DNA from: Prevotella sp.
GTDB lineage: Bacteria; Bacteroidota; Bacteroidia; Bacteroidales; Bacteroidaceae
Direction: 5' to 3'
NCBI GenBank assembly: GCA_017475265.1
Contig: JAFVFY010000066.1
Span: 1-64,000, forward strand
DNA: 64,000 nt
Made by a program: the position numbers and the translations under genes. This document shows, in pieces, positions 27,384 to 36,457 of the stretch (positions are counted from its first letter, which is position 1; each line of letters begins with the position of its first letter). The notes under the pieces are model-generated. The model was not told the DNA's origin. It saw nothing but the letters and a program-made list of their open reading frames with translations, and ran no database searches.

Positions 27384-29432
27384 TTATCGGATGACGATTT
27401 TCTTCTTGTTCTGGATGTAGATGCCCGGTCGTGTTACGGTTTGCACGCGGCGACCGTCGAGGGTATAGATGGCTGTGTCGGCGGGCTTGTCGGCCAGGAT
27501 GCCGTCGATGCTCGACTCCACCGTTCCGAAGTATCCCTCCTCGGTGTAGTAGCCACCATTATGGAATATCAGATCATTGGTCTGTGGTGCGCCGTTGTTA
27601 CTGAAGATGATGTTGGTTGGCATCTTGGCATTGCCGGTTCCATAGAAGTCTTTCTCGGCGAAGGTCCACTTCCAAACGGTGTTGCCGTCAGGTGCCTGTC
27701 CCATCCTTGTGCAGGCAACTCCCGGCCACTGACCACCTGTGTAGTTGTTTTCGTCCCATGCCCAGCACATGATGGTCTGTGTCCATGTCCTCGGAGCCTC
27801 GAAGAAGGCACAAATCTCGCCGTCGTTGACCTTGCAGAAGTCGGGTATGACGACCTTGTCCGTGGGTGCTTCCTTCACATCGTAGGTGCGCGTCACCATG
27901 CCACTGACGGCTGAACCAATGAGCAGGGCGACCTTCAGCGTCGTGGTGCCCACGGGGATGGTAACTGTAGTACCGTTGGCCACCTTCGTACTGCTTGCCG
28001 TGGGGTTTGTGCCGTCGGTGGTATAGACGAGCTGAGCACCCGCGCTGGCGGTCACGGCGGCAAGACGTACCTTCTGCTCACCGCTGTAGATGCCAGAGGC
28101 CAGGTCGGCGTAGGCCGTGTTCATTGAGGTTGGGAAGTAGTAGGCGTAGTGGTAGCCCTCGAGTACCTTTGTCCACACCTCTGGGTCAACGTTCGTCTCG
28201 TTGGCGGCCACGTTGCCCACCACGGAGAGCAGACGGTTCTCATTGTTGGTCTTCGTCACCGTGGCGTAGTAGGCCACCTGGCTGCGGAAGGGCAGGTAGG
28301 TGCTCTCATTGTTCACTCCAGCGGCCTTTCGTGCGGCCACCATAGCCTTGATGTCGGTGGGGTATTTCTGCCAATGCTTCATGAATACGCATGGTGTGCC
28401 TGGCATGGCGAGCATGTAGGCGTTGGCGGCGAGGGTATCGCGCACCAGCGGTCCATTGGAACTACCATCGGGGCGAACCTCAGTATCATGATTCTCCACG
28501 AAGGTCACGGCATAGCGGCGATATTGTCCCTGGTCGAAGTTGCTGCTGATGAGTGGCCAGTTGCCATCGTTCTGTGTCGACAGGCGGCTCCAGGCACGGT
28601 TGTCGACAGCGTTGCGCACCACGTACTTGAACTGGAAGTCGAAGGCGGCACTTTGTATCACGCCGTCCACCTTCGTGCCGTTAATCCAGTTCCTGATGGT
28701 GTTCGAGCCATCCCAACATTCGCCGACGCTGAACTCCGGCTGCGACGAAGCATTATACTGTCCGGTGAATGAAGCCGAGTAACCCTTCACCATGTCGTAG
28801 CGGAAACCGGCATAACCCAGGTCGTCTTTCAGGAAACCGAGGTAGGCCTTTACGCATTTCTGCACGTTCTCGCTCTTGTGGTCGAGGTCGCGCATGCCGG
28901 CCCACCCCTCGCCGGTGTCGATGTTTGCCGAGAGCTGGTAGCCGTTGGCAGTGGCCCATTTCAGTGTGGCACCGTCATCATCGTTCTTGACAATGTCGGT
29001 AGAGGTCATCTCATAGGTCACGCCCTTATACGTCTCCTTGGGGAAGTCCACCCAGTTCGACACGTTACGGCGGTGGTTGATGACCACGTCAGCGATGGTC
29101 TTGATACCCTTCGCCTGATAAGTCTTGATGAGCGAGCGCAGCTGCTGCTCGTTGCCGAAGGAGCTGTTGTAGTTGTTGAACCAGTAGAGGTCGTCGTAGC
29201 CCATCGACTGTCCTCCGCAGTTGCCGCTCTGCGGCAGCCATACGAGGTCGAATGTCCCGGCCAGCTCGTCGGCCTGGCTCTCGAGGAGCGACCACTGTGT
29301 GTCGTTGAAGCTGTCCCAGTAGAAAGCCTGGAGCATCACGCCGCCATATTGCGACGGCCATCCCTGTGACCAGGCTCCTGTCGTGAGCAGCTGGCAGAGG
29401 GAGAAAATGAGTAATGTTCGTTTCATAAGCAT
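27384..29432 (-). CDS. GH13 alpha-amylase, secreted
   Basis: 682 residues with signal peptide (to about residue 23). The GH13 barrel shows region I DVVINH (115-120), region II GFRYDMVKGY with nucleophile Asp213, region III VGECWDG with acid Glu238, and region IV FVENHDTE with Asp316. A C-terminal part (about 470-640; KVALLIGSAVSG, WAWDENNYTGGQWPG) looks like a starch-binding module. The tail IYTLDGRRVQ then GIYIQNKKKIVIR is the sorting-like end seen on other proteins here. It has its own promoter. It would cut starch on or outside the cell for SusCD. Confidence 0.93.
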   Translation of the reverse strand: MLMKRTLLIFSLCQLLTTGAWSQGWPSQYGGVMLQAFYWDSFNDTQWSLLESQADELAGTFDLVWLPQSGNCGGQSMGYDDLYWFNNYNSSFGNEQQLRSLIKTYQAKGIKTIADVVINHRRNVSNWVDFPKETYKGVTYEMTSTDIVKNDDDGATLKWATANGYQLSANIDTGEGWAGMRDLDHKSENVQKCVKAYLGFLKDDLGYAGFRYDMVKGYSASFTGQYNASSQPEFSVGECWDGSNTIRNWINGTKVDGVIQSAAFDFQFKYVVRNAVDNRAWSRLSTQNDGNWPLISSNFDQGQYRRYAVTFVENHDTEVRPDGSSNGPLVRDTLAANAYMLAMPGTPCVFMKHWQKYPTDIKAMVAARKAAGVNNESTYLPFRSQVAYYATVTKTNNENRLLSVVGNVAANETNVDPEVWTKVLEGYHYAYYFPTSMNTAYADLASGIYSGEQKVRLAAVTASAGAQLVYTTDGTNPTASSTKVANGTTVTIPVGTTTLKVALLIGSAVSGMVTRTYDVKEAPTDKVVIPDFCKVNDGEICAFFEAPRTWTQTIMCWAWDENNYTGGQWPGVACTRMGQAPDGNTVWKWTFAEKDFYGTGNAKMPTNIIFSNNGAPQTNDLIFHNGGYYTEEGYFGTVESSIDGILADKPADTAIYTLDGRRVQTVTRPGIYIQNKKKIVIR

Positions 29433-29454
29433 GTATTATTTAAAAAAGATGTTG

Positions 29455-29486
29455 CAAAGATAGGCGTTTTTCCTGATATGGCCAAA
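29455..29486 (-). promoter_or_regulatory. promoter of the alpha-amylase gene
   Basis: Minus strand TTTG (29486-29483), 20 bases, TATCTTTG (29462-29455), 22 bases before the ATG at 29432. Confidence 0.7.
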
Positions 29487-29638
29487 CTTTACTTCATCTT
29501 TTTGCTAAGTTGTAATAAAATCACCACCGTCTCAGTATTATATGTTTTGAATTGTTCCTAAAGGCTTCATGATGTAAAAGCCGTTTATGAACGGCACAAA
29601 TGGCAAGCTGACTGTCAGGCAGAATAGTATCTGGAAAA

Positions 29639-29723
29639 GTAAAACAAGTTGTTTTACCTTGGAGAAGTCCGTCCAAACCCTGAGAAAAAACGGCTTTTTC
29701 TCAGGTAAAACAACTTGTTTTAC
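29639..29723. repeat. palindrome - hairpin - palindrome element in the amylase/HTCS spacer
   Basis: GTAAAACAAGTTGTTTTAC (29639-29657) and GTAAAACAACTTGTTTTAC (29705-29723) are each near-perfect palindromes. Between them CTGAGAAAAA (29680-29689) pairs with TTTTTCTCAG (29695-29704). The whole can also be read as two direct copies of about 60 bases with a 66-base period (second copy reaches about 29765). A further hairpin GCCGTT..AACGGC lies at 29580-29595. The spacer 29433-29895 otherwise holds only the two promoters. Confidence 0.7.
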
Positions 29724-29828
29724 TTTGGTGATACTTGTTGAAACTTTGAGAAAAGGCTGCACCTTTGCTAACCAACAATAGTTTTGTCAATCTGAAATTT
29801 CCTTTTTGTTTTGAAAAAAAGTAAAAAA

Positions 29829-29860
29829 TTTGCACGTTTCAAAAAAAGTGTGTACTTTTG
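29829..29860 (+). promoter_or_regulatory. promoter of the HTCS gene
   Basis: TTTG (29829-29832), 20 bases, TACTTTTG (29853-29860), 35 bases before the TTG start at 29896. Confidence 0.7.
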
Positions 29861-29895
29861 CAACGAATTACTAACTACACTACTAAGAACTGACC

Positions 29896-32800
29896 TTGAA
29901 ACGATACACTTTTCTATTTGTTGCATGTCTATTGTCATGCCTCAAAGCTTTGTCCCAGACGGGACAGTTTATTTCGGCCGACCGTTTCTCCAGCAGTCTC
30001 ATCAACGACCTCTGTCAGGATAGGGAGGGTTCTCTCTGGGTGGCTACGGACTATGGTCTCAACCGCTTCGATGGTTATAACTTCCAGACTTTTATTCACC
30101 AACCCTCCGACAGCACCTCGCTGACGGACAATATGGTTGTCTGTCTGATGGCCGACCGCCAAGGGTACCTGTGGGTAGGTACGCGAATAGGCCTCGACCG
30201 CTTCGATGCCGCCTCTGAGACGTTCATCCACTATCCTTTTCCCGACGGGCTGACTCCCCACGTGTCCGTTCTGTTGCACTTGCGCGACGGTCGATTGCTG
30301 GTAGGTACGGCGGGCTACGGGGCTTACCTCCTAGGTGATGATGGCAAGTTGCAGCCTTTTGGCGATGAAGGTCCGCATGGTTTCTACAGTCGCATTTTCG
30401 AGGACAGCCAAGGACGGTTGTGGCATTGCAGCTTCGACGAGATGATAGCCTTCAACTATCAGGGCAAGACCACCAATTTCCGCTCAGAATATGGAAATCC
30501 ACAGGCTATTTTGGAGCGCGATGGCGACGTGTTCATTGTCTGTCTGCGAGGCATACTCGTATACCATAACGGACAGATGCTTTCTGACTATGTAGACATG
30601 GGCAAGGCTGGTAGCCAGGACGTCCTCCTCTGGAAGGCTTCGGTGGGTCAGGCGGGTACTATATATATAGGTACGCGAGGACACGGTCTCTACAGCATCG
30701 CCCCTGGCCAGAATCCCCGTATGGAGGATGTAGATATCAGCACCCACGGTATCGACATGCAGACGGCCAAGGTCTCTGCCATGATGTCTGACCGTAGCGG
30801 CAACCTTTGGCTGGCTTGTCACCGTAAGGGACTTGTCATGCTGCCCCAGCGGCCTGAACAGTTTAAGAACTGGAGCTTTGAGGGTCAGGGCATACGCCTG
30901 GGTAGCACCATCTCCTCTGTCTGTGAGGGCGATGGCGGTATGACCTGGGCTACCGTGCAGGGTGTGGGCATCTATGGCTTCAACGACAAGGGGCGCGTGG
31001 TTTCCCGACCCTCCAGCCCCGATGCCGTGGAGTTTATTTTCAGAGATAAGCAGCGTCACTACTGGGTGGGTACTGACAACGGTCTCTATGACTACGACCC
31101 CCTCAGCGGACGCTATTCACAGCGCGTCACCTTCGATTGCGACCGCTTCAACGACATGACCAGCGACGACGAGGGAAACATCTACATCAGCACCTTCTCC
31201 CGAGGTTTTTGTATATACAACCCTCAGACGGGATTCTTCCGCAATTTCTCCATGGACGACCCTGAGGACTCCATCCGCGGTCGTCTGTGTAACAACTGGA
31301 TACTCGCCATGCAGCCCGACCGAAAGGGTCATCTATGGATGGCTACTGCCAGTGGCGTAGCCTGCTACGACCCGAAGGGTGATACCTTCCGTTCCTATGG
31401 TTGGATGCAGCTGCTTTCGGGCATGATATGCTACTCGCTCTGCGAAACATCGCGCGGAGACATTCTTATCGGTACCGACAGGGGACTATACATGTATACG
31501 CCGGGACACGATGAGGCCGTGCCCTTCATTGATGAAGCCGAACAGGAAGCTGGTGTGAACGATGCCCTGAAGGATAAGATTGTGGACTACGTGGTAGAGA
31601 CCAACGACGGTGACATCTGGTGCTCCACGTCGATGGGCGTTTGGCAGTACGACACGCTCAACCATGAGTTCATAGGTCATGTGGCTGGCAACGGCCTCGT
31701 CAAGAAGGAATACATCATGAACGTAGGCCTTCATACAGACGATGACCGCGTGTTCTTCGGCCATAACGACGGACTCACCGTCTTCTCTCCCAGGGAGCTG
31801 AAAATCACCCACCAGCCGCTTTCCGACACGCTACGCCTGACGGCCTTCCGTGTGGGCGACCAGTATGTGACCGTGTCTTCCGTGCTCAACGACATCCGCG
31901 TCACCGACGGCAAGCCCCTGAGCAACTGCATCAATTTCACCTTGAGTTACTTAGACCACACCGTCACCTTGGCCTTCTCCCAGTTCAACTTCGAGACGGC
32001 CATGAATGTGAGCCTGGAGTATCGGCTGAACAACGATGAGTGGGTACGCCAGCAGGAGGGAAAGAACGAAATCACCCTCGCCCACCTCCAGCCAGGCACC
32101 TATCGCATGGAAGTCCGTGCCTGTCAGGGAGGCGACTGCTCACCCTCAAGGATGGTCGTCATCACCGTGCGTTCTCCGTGGTATCGCTCCACGACGGCCT
32201 ATATCATCTATTTCCTGCTCGCAGTTTTGCTCCTGGGGCTCATAGGAGTGCTGCTGCGCCGACAGGCTAACCGACAGCTCGACGAGGAGAAGATGAAGTT
32301 CCTTATCAACGCCACCCACGACATACGCTCGCCGCTCACCATCATACTCAGCGCGCTGAAGAAGCTGAAGACTCCTGCGGGTCATTCCTTGACAGGAGAG
32401 GCTGTGGACACCATCGAGCGAAATTCGCAGCGAATACTCAGCCTGGTGAACCAGATTCTCGACGTGCGTAAGATTGACAAGCAGCAGATGCACCTCCATT
32501 GCCGTGAGACCGACATGGTGCAGTTCGTGGCCGGCATCACCAAGATGTTTGACTTCAATGCCCGTGAGCGAGGCATCACCCTCGCCTTCCAGCACGAAGG
32601 CATCGACCGTCTGCCAGCATGGGTAGACCGCTCACAATTCGACAAGGTCATTACCAACCTACTCTCAAACGCCTTCAAGTACACCCAGGATGGTGGTGAA
32701 ATTACCATTGTCTTAGGCAGCAAGGCCTCCCTTACCAAACAGGGAGAGGCTGGGGAAGGGTCTCTCTTCCTCAAAGTCCTCGACACGGGCGTAGGCCTCG

Positions 32801-33993
32801 ACTCCGATACATTGCGTCATGTCTTTGACCGCTTCTACCAAGGCAGCAACTCGCGCCGCATGAAGGTGGAGGGAACGGGCATCGGCCTTAACCTTTGCAA
32901 GATGATTGTCGACATGCACCACGGCACCATCACCGCCTCCAACCGCACCGACAGCAAGCAGGGTTCTGTCTTCACCGTCACCCTACCGATGGGCTTTGCC
33001 CACCTGGCCCCCGAGGAGATAGAGAAAGCAGAGGACGAACAGTTCCTCGACCAATTCTCCGCTGCCACCGTAGGGGCAGGCCCCGTGCCAGCCCGCCCAG
33101 AAGAGGTTGACGGCAACTCTCAATCCTCAACTCCCAACCCTCACCCTTCAACTCTCACCCCCCAACCCTCAGCTCCTAACCCTCAACCCTCAGCTCCCAA
33201 CCCTCAACCCCCAGTTAGCACTTCTTCGCCCACCCGCAAGCGTGTGCTGCTGGTAGACGATGACGAGGAGATAGGAGACTATATCAAGCAGGAACTCGAC
33301 CGCTTCTATAAATTCGGTGTCTGCCATAACGGTAAGGACGGCCTGAAGGAATTGCTCACAAACACCTACGACATAGTGGTCTCCGACGTGATGATGCCCG
33401 AGATGGACGGTTTCACCATGCTCCGCATGATTAAGTCGAATCTCAACCTCTCGCACCTGCCCGTCATCATGCTCACCTCGAAGTCCGATGTCGCCAACCG
33501 ACTGGAGGGCTTGGAGCATGGAGCCGATGCCTTCCTTGCCAAGCCTTTCGACATGGACGAGCTACACCTCACCATCGAGAATCTCATCAAGGGTCGCCGG
33601 CACCTGAAAGGAAAGTTCAGCGGGGCGCAGCAGCAAACTGACAAGCTGGAGCAGCCAGAGGTGAAAGGCAACGACGAGATGCTCATGGAACGCGTCATGA
33701 AGGCAGTGAACAAAAACCTTGATGATAGCGACTTCAACGTGGAGACACTCTGTCAGGAGGTGGGCATCAGCCGTGCACAGCTCCACCGGAAGATGAAGGA
33801 GCTGACGGGACTCTCCACCAGTGAGTTCATACGCAACATCCGACTCGAACAGGCTGCACGACTGCTGAAGGAGAAGAAAATCAACGTCACACAGGTGGCC
33901 TACACCGTAGGATTCTCAAACCTCGCACACTTCTCCACCATCTTCCGCAAGCATTTCGGAGTGGCTCCCTCGGAGTATGCGCAGAAGGAATAG
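29896..33993 (+). CDS. hybrid two-component system regulator (HTCS)
   Basis: 1365 residues. It must start at TTG 29896: an in-frame stop lies at 29884 and the signal peptide (KRYTFLFVACLLSCLKALSQ) begins right there. Periplasmic two-component propeller repeats (to about 690) and a Y_Y_Y-type domain precede a membrane helix (about 765-787). Then HisKA with His808 (ATHDIRSPLT), HATPase (NLLSNAFKYT, DTGVGLD, GTGIGLNLCK), receiver with Asp1164 (DVMMPEMDG), and an AraC-type DNA-binding end (ISRAQLHRKMKELTGLS). It senses oligosaccharides and switches on nearby utilisation genes. Repeat DNA encodes an insert at about 944-957 and the whole kinase-receiver linker. Confidence 0.93.
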   Translation: MKRYTFLFVACLLSCLKALSQTGQFISADRFSSSLINDLCQDREGSLWVATDYGLNRFDGYNFQTFIHQPSDSTSLTDNMVVCLMADRQGYLWVGTRIGLDRFDAASETFIHYPFPDGLTPHVSVLLHLRDGRLLVGTAGYGAYLLGDDGKLQPFGDEGPHGFYSRIFEDSQGRLWHCSFDEMIAFNYQGKTTNFRSEYGNPQAILERDGDVFIVCLRGILVYHNGQMLSDYVDMGKAGSQDVLLWKASVGQAGTIYIGTRGHGLYSIAPGQNPRMEDVDISTHGIDMQTAKVSAMMSDRSGNLWLACHRKGLVMLPQRPEQFKNWSFEGQGIRLGSTISSVCEGDGGMTWATVQGVGIYGFNDKGRVVSRPSSPDAVEFIFRDKQRHYWVGTDNGLYDYDPLSGRYSQRVTFDCDRFNDMTSDDEGNIYISTFSRGFCIYNPQTGFFRNFSMDDPEDSIRGRLCNNWILAMQPDRKGHLWMATASGVACYDPKGDTFRSYGWMQLLSGMICYSLCETSRGDILIGTDRGLYMYTPGHDEAVPFIDEAEQEAGVNDALKDKIVDYVVETNDGDIWCSTSMGVWQYDTLNHEFIGHVAGNGLVKKEYIMNVGLHTDDDRVFFGHNDGLTVFSPRELKITHQPLSDTLRLTAFRVGDQYVTVSSVLNDIRVTDGKPLSNCINFTLSYLDHTVTLAFSQFNFETAMNVSLEYRLNNDEWVRQQEGKNEITLAHLQPGTYRMEVRACQGGDCSPSRMVVITVRSPWYRSTTAYIIYFLLAVLLLGLIGVLLRRQANRQLDEEKMKFLINATHDIRSPLTIILSALKKLKTPAGHSLTGEAVDTIERNSQRILSLVNQILDVRKIDKQQMHLHCRETDMVQFVAGITKMFDFNARERGITLAFQHEGIDRLPAWVDRSQFDKVITNLLSNAFKYTQDGGEITIVLGSKASLTKQGEAGEGSLFLKVLDTGVGLDSDTLRHVFDRFYQGSNSRRMKVEGTGIGLNLCKMIVDMHHGTITASNRTDSKQGSVFTVTLPMGFAHLAPEEIEKAEDEQFLDQFSAATVGAGPVPARPEEVDGNSQSSTPNPHPSTLTPQPSAPNPQPSAPNPQPPVSTSSPTRKRVLLVDDDEEIGDYIKQELDRFYKFGVCHNGKDGLKELLTNTYDIVVSDVMMPEMDGFTMLRMIKSNLNLSHLPVIMLTSKSDVANRLEGLEHGADAFLAKPFDMDELHLTIENLIKGRRHLKGKFSGAQQQTDKLEQPEVKGNDEMLMERVMKAVNKNLDDSDFNVETLCQEVGISRAQLHRKMKELTGLSTSEFIRNIRLEQAARLLKEKKINVTQVAYTVGFSNLAHFSTIFRKHFGVAPSEYAQKE
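32724..32766 (+). repeat. GC-rich hairpin element inside the HTCS ATPase domain
   Basis: GCCTCCCT (32725-32732) pairs with AGGGAG-a-GGC (32741-32750), followed by GGCTGGGGAAGGGTCTCTC (32748-32766). It encodes ASLTKQGEAGEGSL between the conserved EITIVLGS and FLKVLDTGVGL strands. The 3-prime part matches elements at 40234-40250 and, inverted, 63422-63440. Confidence 0.7.
33070..33212 (+). repeat. degenerate heptamer tract forming the HTCS kinase-receiver linker
   Basis: From 33114 about 14 degenerate CAACYCT-type heptamers run in tandem (CAACTCT, CAATCCT, CAACTCC, CAACCCT and so on). They encode a Pro/Asn/Ser-rich linker with a PNPQPSA rhythm. A separate GC hairpin-like piece (GGGGCAGGCCCC, 33073-33084) precedes it. 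One seven-base change would shift the receiver and DNA-binding domains out of frame. Confidence 0.75.
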
Positions 33994-34013
33994 AACGTCA
34001 AGAATGATTTGTG

Positions 34014-34640
34014 CTATATCTGCCCGGCCTCTACCATGAGGACGACACGCTCGGTGAGGCGGTCTACGCCGTCGGGGTCGTAGCCTTTTTTCAGGGAGGC
34101 ACCGAACATCCAGGCAAAGGCTTGCCACATGCCGGAACGGACGGGGCCTATGAAGGCTTGCATGGCTTCGTAGGCAGTACTGTTGCACTCGCGGTCTATG
34201 AGTTTGATGAGAAGCTTGCCCTGTGAGAAGGTGAGCTTCTTCATTTGTGGCTTGTATTCCTTCACAATGGAGGCCTCCACGCGCTTGAGGTGCTCCTTAC
34301 GCTCCGAAGGTGGCAACGTCTCGGTGAACTCTGCCGTCTCAATGATAATCTGGCGCACCTGCTTGGCAATGGGCAGCACCTTCTTCACGTTGCGTACCAG
34401 GCGCATATAAGCCTGCTGCTGACGCTTGCTCTTGAACGTAGGCTCGGGGTAGACGTAGACCTGCGACAGCTCCATGTACTGTATGGAGTCGCCGTCTACG
34501 AGTGCCTTGCCTATCTTAACGGTAGGAACAAACGTCGGGTCGCCAATGCCCTTGTCATCCTGTGAAAAGGCAGGGAGGGGACTGAAAATCCCCTCCAAGG
34601 CCATAGTCGCTATAATTAATTGATAATTGATAATTGACAA
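34014..34640 (-). CDS. DUF4294 domain-containing exported protein
   Basis: 208 residues as drawn. The conserved DUF4294 region (about 50-200; YMELSQVYVYPEPTFKSK, AYMRLVRNVKKVLPIA, GKLLIKLIDRECNSTAYE) is clear; its function is unknown. The N-terminus is unusual. SIINYQLII is encoded by TTATCAA-type heptamers, and the likely signal-peptide part ALEGIFSPLPAFS is encoded by an 8 bp-stem hairpin (34574-34596). ATG 34604 (MALEGIF) is an alternative start. It converges with the HTCS gene, 20 bases apart, and lies downstream of the acyl-CoA synthetase gene. Confidence 0.8.
   Translation of the reverse strand: MSIINYQLIIATMALEGIFSPLPAFSQDDKGIGDPTFVPTVKIGKALVDGDSIQYMELSQVYVYPEPTFKSKRQQQAYMRLVRNVKKVLPIAKQVRQIIIETAEFTETLPPSERKEHLKRVEASIVKEYKPQMKKLTFSQGKLLIKLIDRECNSTAYEAMQAFIGPVRSGMWQAFAWMFGASLKKGYDPDGVDRLTERVVLMVEAGQI
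34574..34640. repeat. hairpin plus heptamers at the start of the DUF4294 gene
   Basis: GGAGGGGA (34574-34581), seven-base loop, TCCCCTCC (34589-34596), then AATTGAT-type heptamers (about 34613-34650). Same hairpin-plus-heptamer arrangement as at 2895-2985 and 9830-9862. Confidence 0.65.
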
Positions 34641-34671
34641 TTGAAATTGATAATACTGTGTCTGTTCAGGC

Positions 34672-36405
34672 TTAGATAACCTCGATGCCCAATTCTTCGC
34701 AGAGCTTGAGGCTCATTTCCTTCAGCTTGAACTTCTGGATTTTTCCTGAGCCAGTCAGGGGGAACTGGTCGATGAAGAACACGTACTTGGGAATCTTGTA
34801 GCGGGCTATCTTGCCTCGGCAGAAGAGTTGCACGTCCTCGGGCGTCATCTTGGCACCCTCCTCAAGGATGATGAAAGCACCGACCTCCTCGCCGTATTTC
34901 TTCGACGGCACAGCAGCCACCTGCACGTCGCGGATGCCAGGCATGTGATAAAGGAACTCCTCAATCTCGCGCGGGTAGATGTTCTCGCCGCCACGGATAA
35001 TCATGTCCTTGATGCGGCCTGTTATCTTGTAGAAGCCCTGCTCGTCCTTCACACCGAGGTCGCCAGAGTGTAGGAAACCGTTCTTGTCGATGACCTCTTC
35101 GGTGGCCGTAGGGTTCTTGTAGTAGCCCTTCATCACGTTGAAGCCGCGGCAGCACATCTCGCCCTGCACGCCGACAGGACACTCCTCGCCGGTCTCGGGG
35201 TTGAGCACCTTTACTTCTACGAAGGGGAAGTCGCGCCCCACAGTGGTGCAGCGCTGCTCGAAGGTGTCGTTGAGGCAGGTCTGTGTCATGCCGGGCGACG
35301 ACTCCGTCAGTCCGTAGACTGAGGTGATGGTCATGTACATCTTCTCTGAGACCTGCTTCATCAGCTCCACTGGGCAAAGGCTTCCGGCCATGATGCCCGT
35401 GCGCAGACAGGTGAGGTCGAACATGGAGAACATCGGGTGGTTCAGCTCGGCAATGAACATCGTGGGCACGCCATAGACCGCCGTACATCTTTCTTTATGG
35501 ATGGAGGCGAGCACGACGAGCGGGTCAAACTTCTCGACCATCACTTCGGTGCAGCCGTGCGTGAGGCAGTTCATCGTGGCAAGCACCACACCAAAGCAGT
35601 GGAACAGCGGCACACAGACGCAGAGCTTGTCGTCCTGCGTAAAGCCCATGTTCTCGCCGGTGAAGTAGCCGTCGTTGGCAATGCCGAAGTGAGTCAGCAT
35701 CACGCCCTTGGGGAAGCCGGTCGTACCGCTCGTATACTGCATGTTGCAGACATCGTAGCACGTCACCTTGCTCTTCATTTCGTTGAGCGTCTCGTCCTCG
35801 ATGTTCTGTCCCAGGAGCAGCAGCTCTGCGGTGTTGTACATGCCTCGGTATTTCTCCATGCCGATGAACACCACGTTCTTCAGGTAGGGGAACCGCTCGC
35901 TGTTCAGGTGGCCTCGCTCGCAGGTCTTCAGCTCGGGCAGCATGGTGTAGGTCATATCGACATAGTTACAGTCCCATGTGCCGTCGGTGATGCAGAGCGT
36001 GTGCATGTCGGAGTCCTTGCAGAGGTACTCCAGCTCGGCCTGCTTGTAGTTGGTGTTTACCGTGACGAGCACGGCGCCAATCTTTGCCGTGGCGTAGAGG
36101 AACGTCAGCCAGTCGGGCACGTTGGTGGCCCAGATGCCTACGTTCGAGCCTCTGGTCACGCCGATGGCGAGCAGACCCTTTGCCAGATTGTCGACACGCT
36201 CATTGAACTGGCTCCAGGTGAAGCGCAGGTCACGGTCGCTATATACAATATATTCCTTATCGGGTGTCGTCTCAGCCCAGTGTTCGAGCCACTGGCCGAG
36301 GGTACGCTCATGGAGCTTGTAGCCTACACTTCCCGTCTCAGCAGGATAAGTCCTGTCAGGCAGAGGACGTCCTGCCATGTCAAGTTTAACGTTCTTTGCT
36401 TCCAT
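34672..36405 (-). CDS. AMP-binding acyl-CoA synthetase
   Basis: 577 residues. It activates a fatty or other carboxylic acid to its acyl-CoA through an acyl-adenylate. Motifs: P-loop-like [28 protein letters not shown], the hinge [20 protein letters not shown] followed by [14 protein letters not shown], and the C-terminal catalytic Lys in [15 protein letters not shown]. Length is normal for the family. It is next to, and probably controlled by, the XRE-cupin regulator 53 bases upstream; this pairing is common in Bacteroidota. Chain-length preference cannot be read from sequence. Confidence 0.93.
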   Translation of the reverse strand: MEAKNVKLDMAGRPLPDRTYPAETGSVGYKLHERTLGQWLEHWAETTPDKEYIVYSDRDLRFTWSQFNERVDNLAKGLLAIGVTRGSNVGIWATNVPDWLTFLYATAKIGAVLVTVNTNYKQAELEYLCKDSDMHTLCITDGTWDCNYVDMTYTMLPELKTCERGHLNSERFPYLKNVVFIGMEKYRGMYNTAELLLLGQNIEDETLNEMKSKVTCYDVCNMQYTSGTTGFPKGVMLTHFGIANDGYFTGENMGFTQDDKLCVCVPLFHCFGVVLATMNCLTHGCTEVMVEKFDPLVVLASIHKERCTAVYGVPTMFIAELNHPMFSMFDLTCLRTGIMAGSLCPVELMKQVSEKMYMTITSVYGLTESSPGMTQTCLNDTFEQRCTTVGRDFPFVEVKVLNPETGEECPVGVQGEMCCRGFNVMKGYYKNPTATEEVIDKNGFLHSGDLGVKDEQGFYKITGRIKDMIIRGGENIYPREIEEFLYHMPGIRDVQVAAVPSKKYGEEVGAFIILEEGAKMTPEDVQLFCRGKIARYKIPKYVFFIDQFPLTGSGKIQKFKLKEMSLKLCEELGIEVI

Positions 36406-36419
36406 TTTTCTTCGTTTTT

Positions 36420-36453
36420 CGTTATAACGTTATAACGTGATTACGTCATAACG
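36420..36453. repeat. four octamer repeats with an 18 bp palindrome
   Basis: GTTATAAC GTTATAAC GTGATTAC GTCATAAC run in tandem from 36421; with flanking bases 36420-36437 is a perfect palindrome. It lies between the regulator gene and the acyl-CoA synthetase gene. It could be an operator for the XRE protein or a microsatellite. Confidence 0.6.
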
Positions 36454-36457
36454 ACCA

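Noticed and set aside
29538-29762. 74-residue minus-strand protein in the amylase/HTCS spacer
   Set aside because: It is generated by the palindromic repeats; an equivalent frame exists on the other strand.
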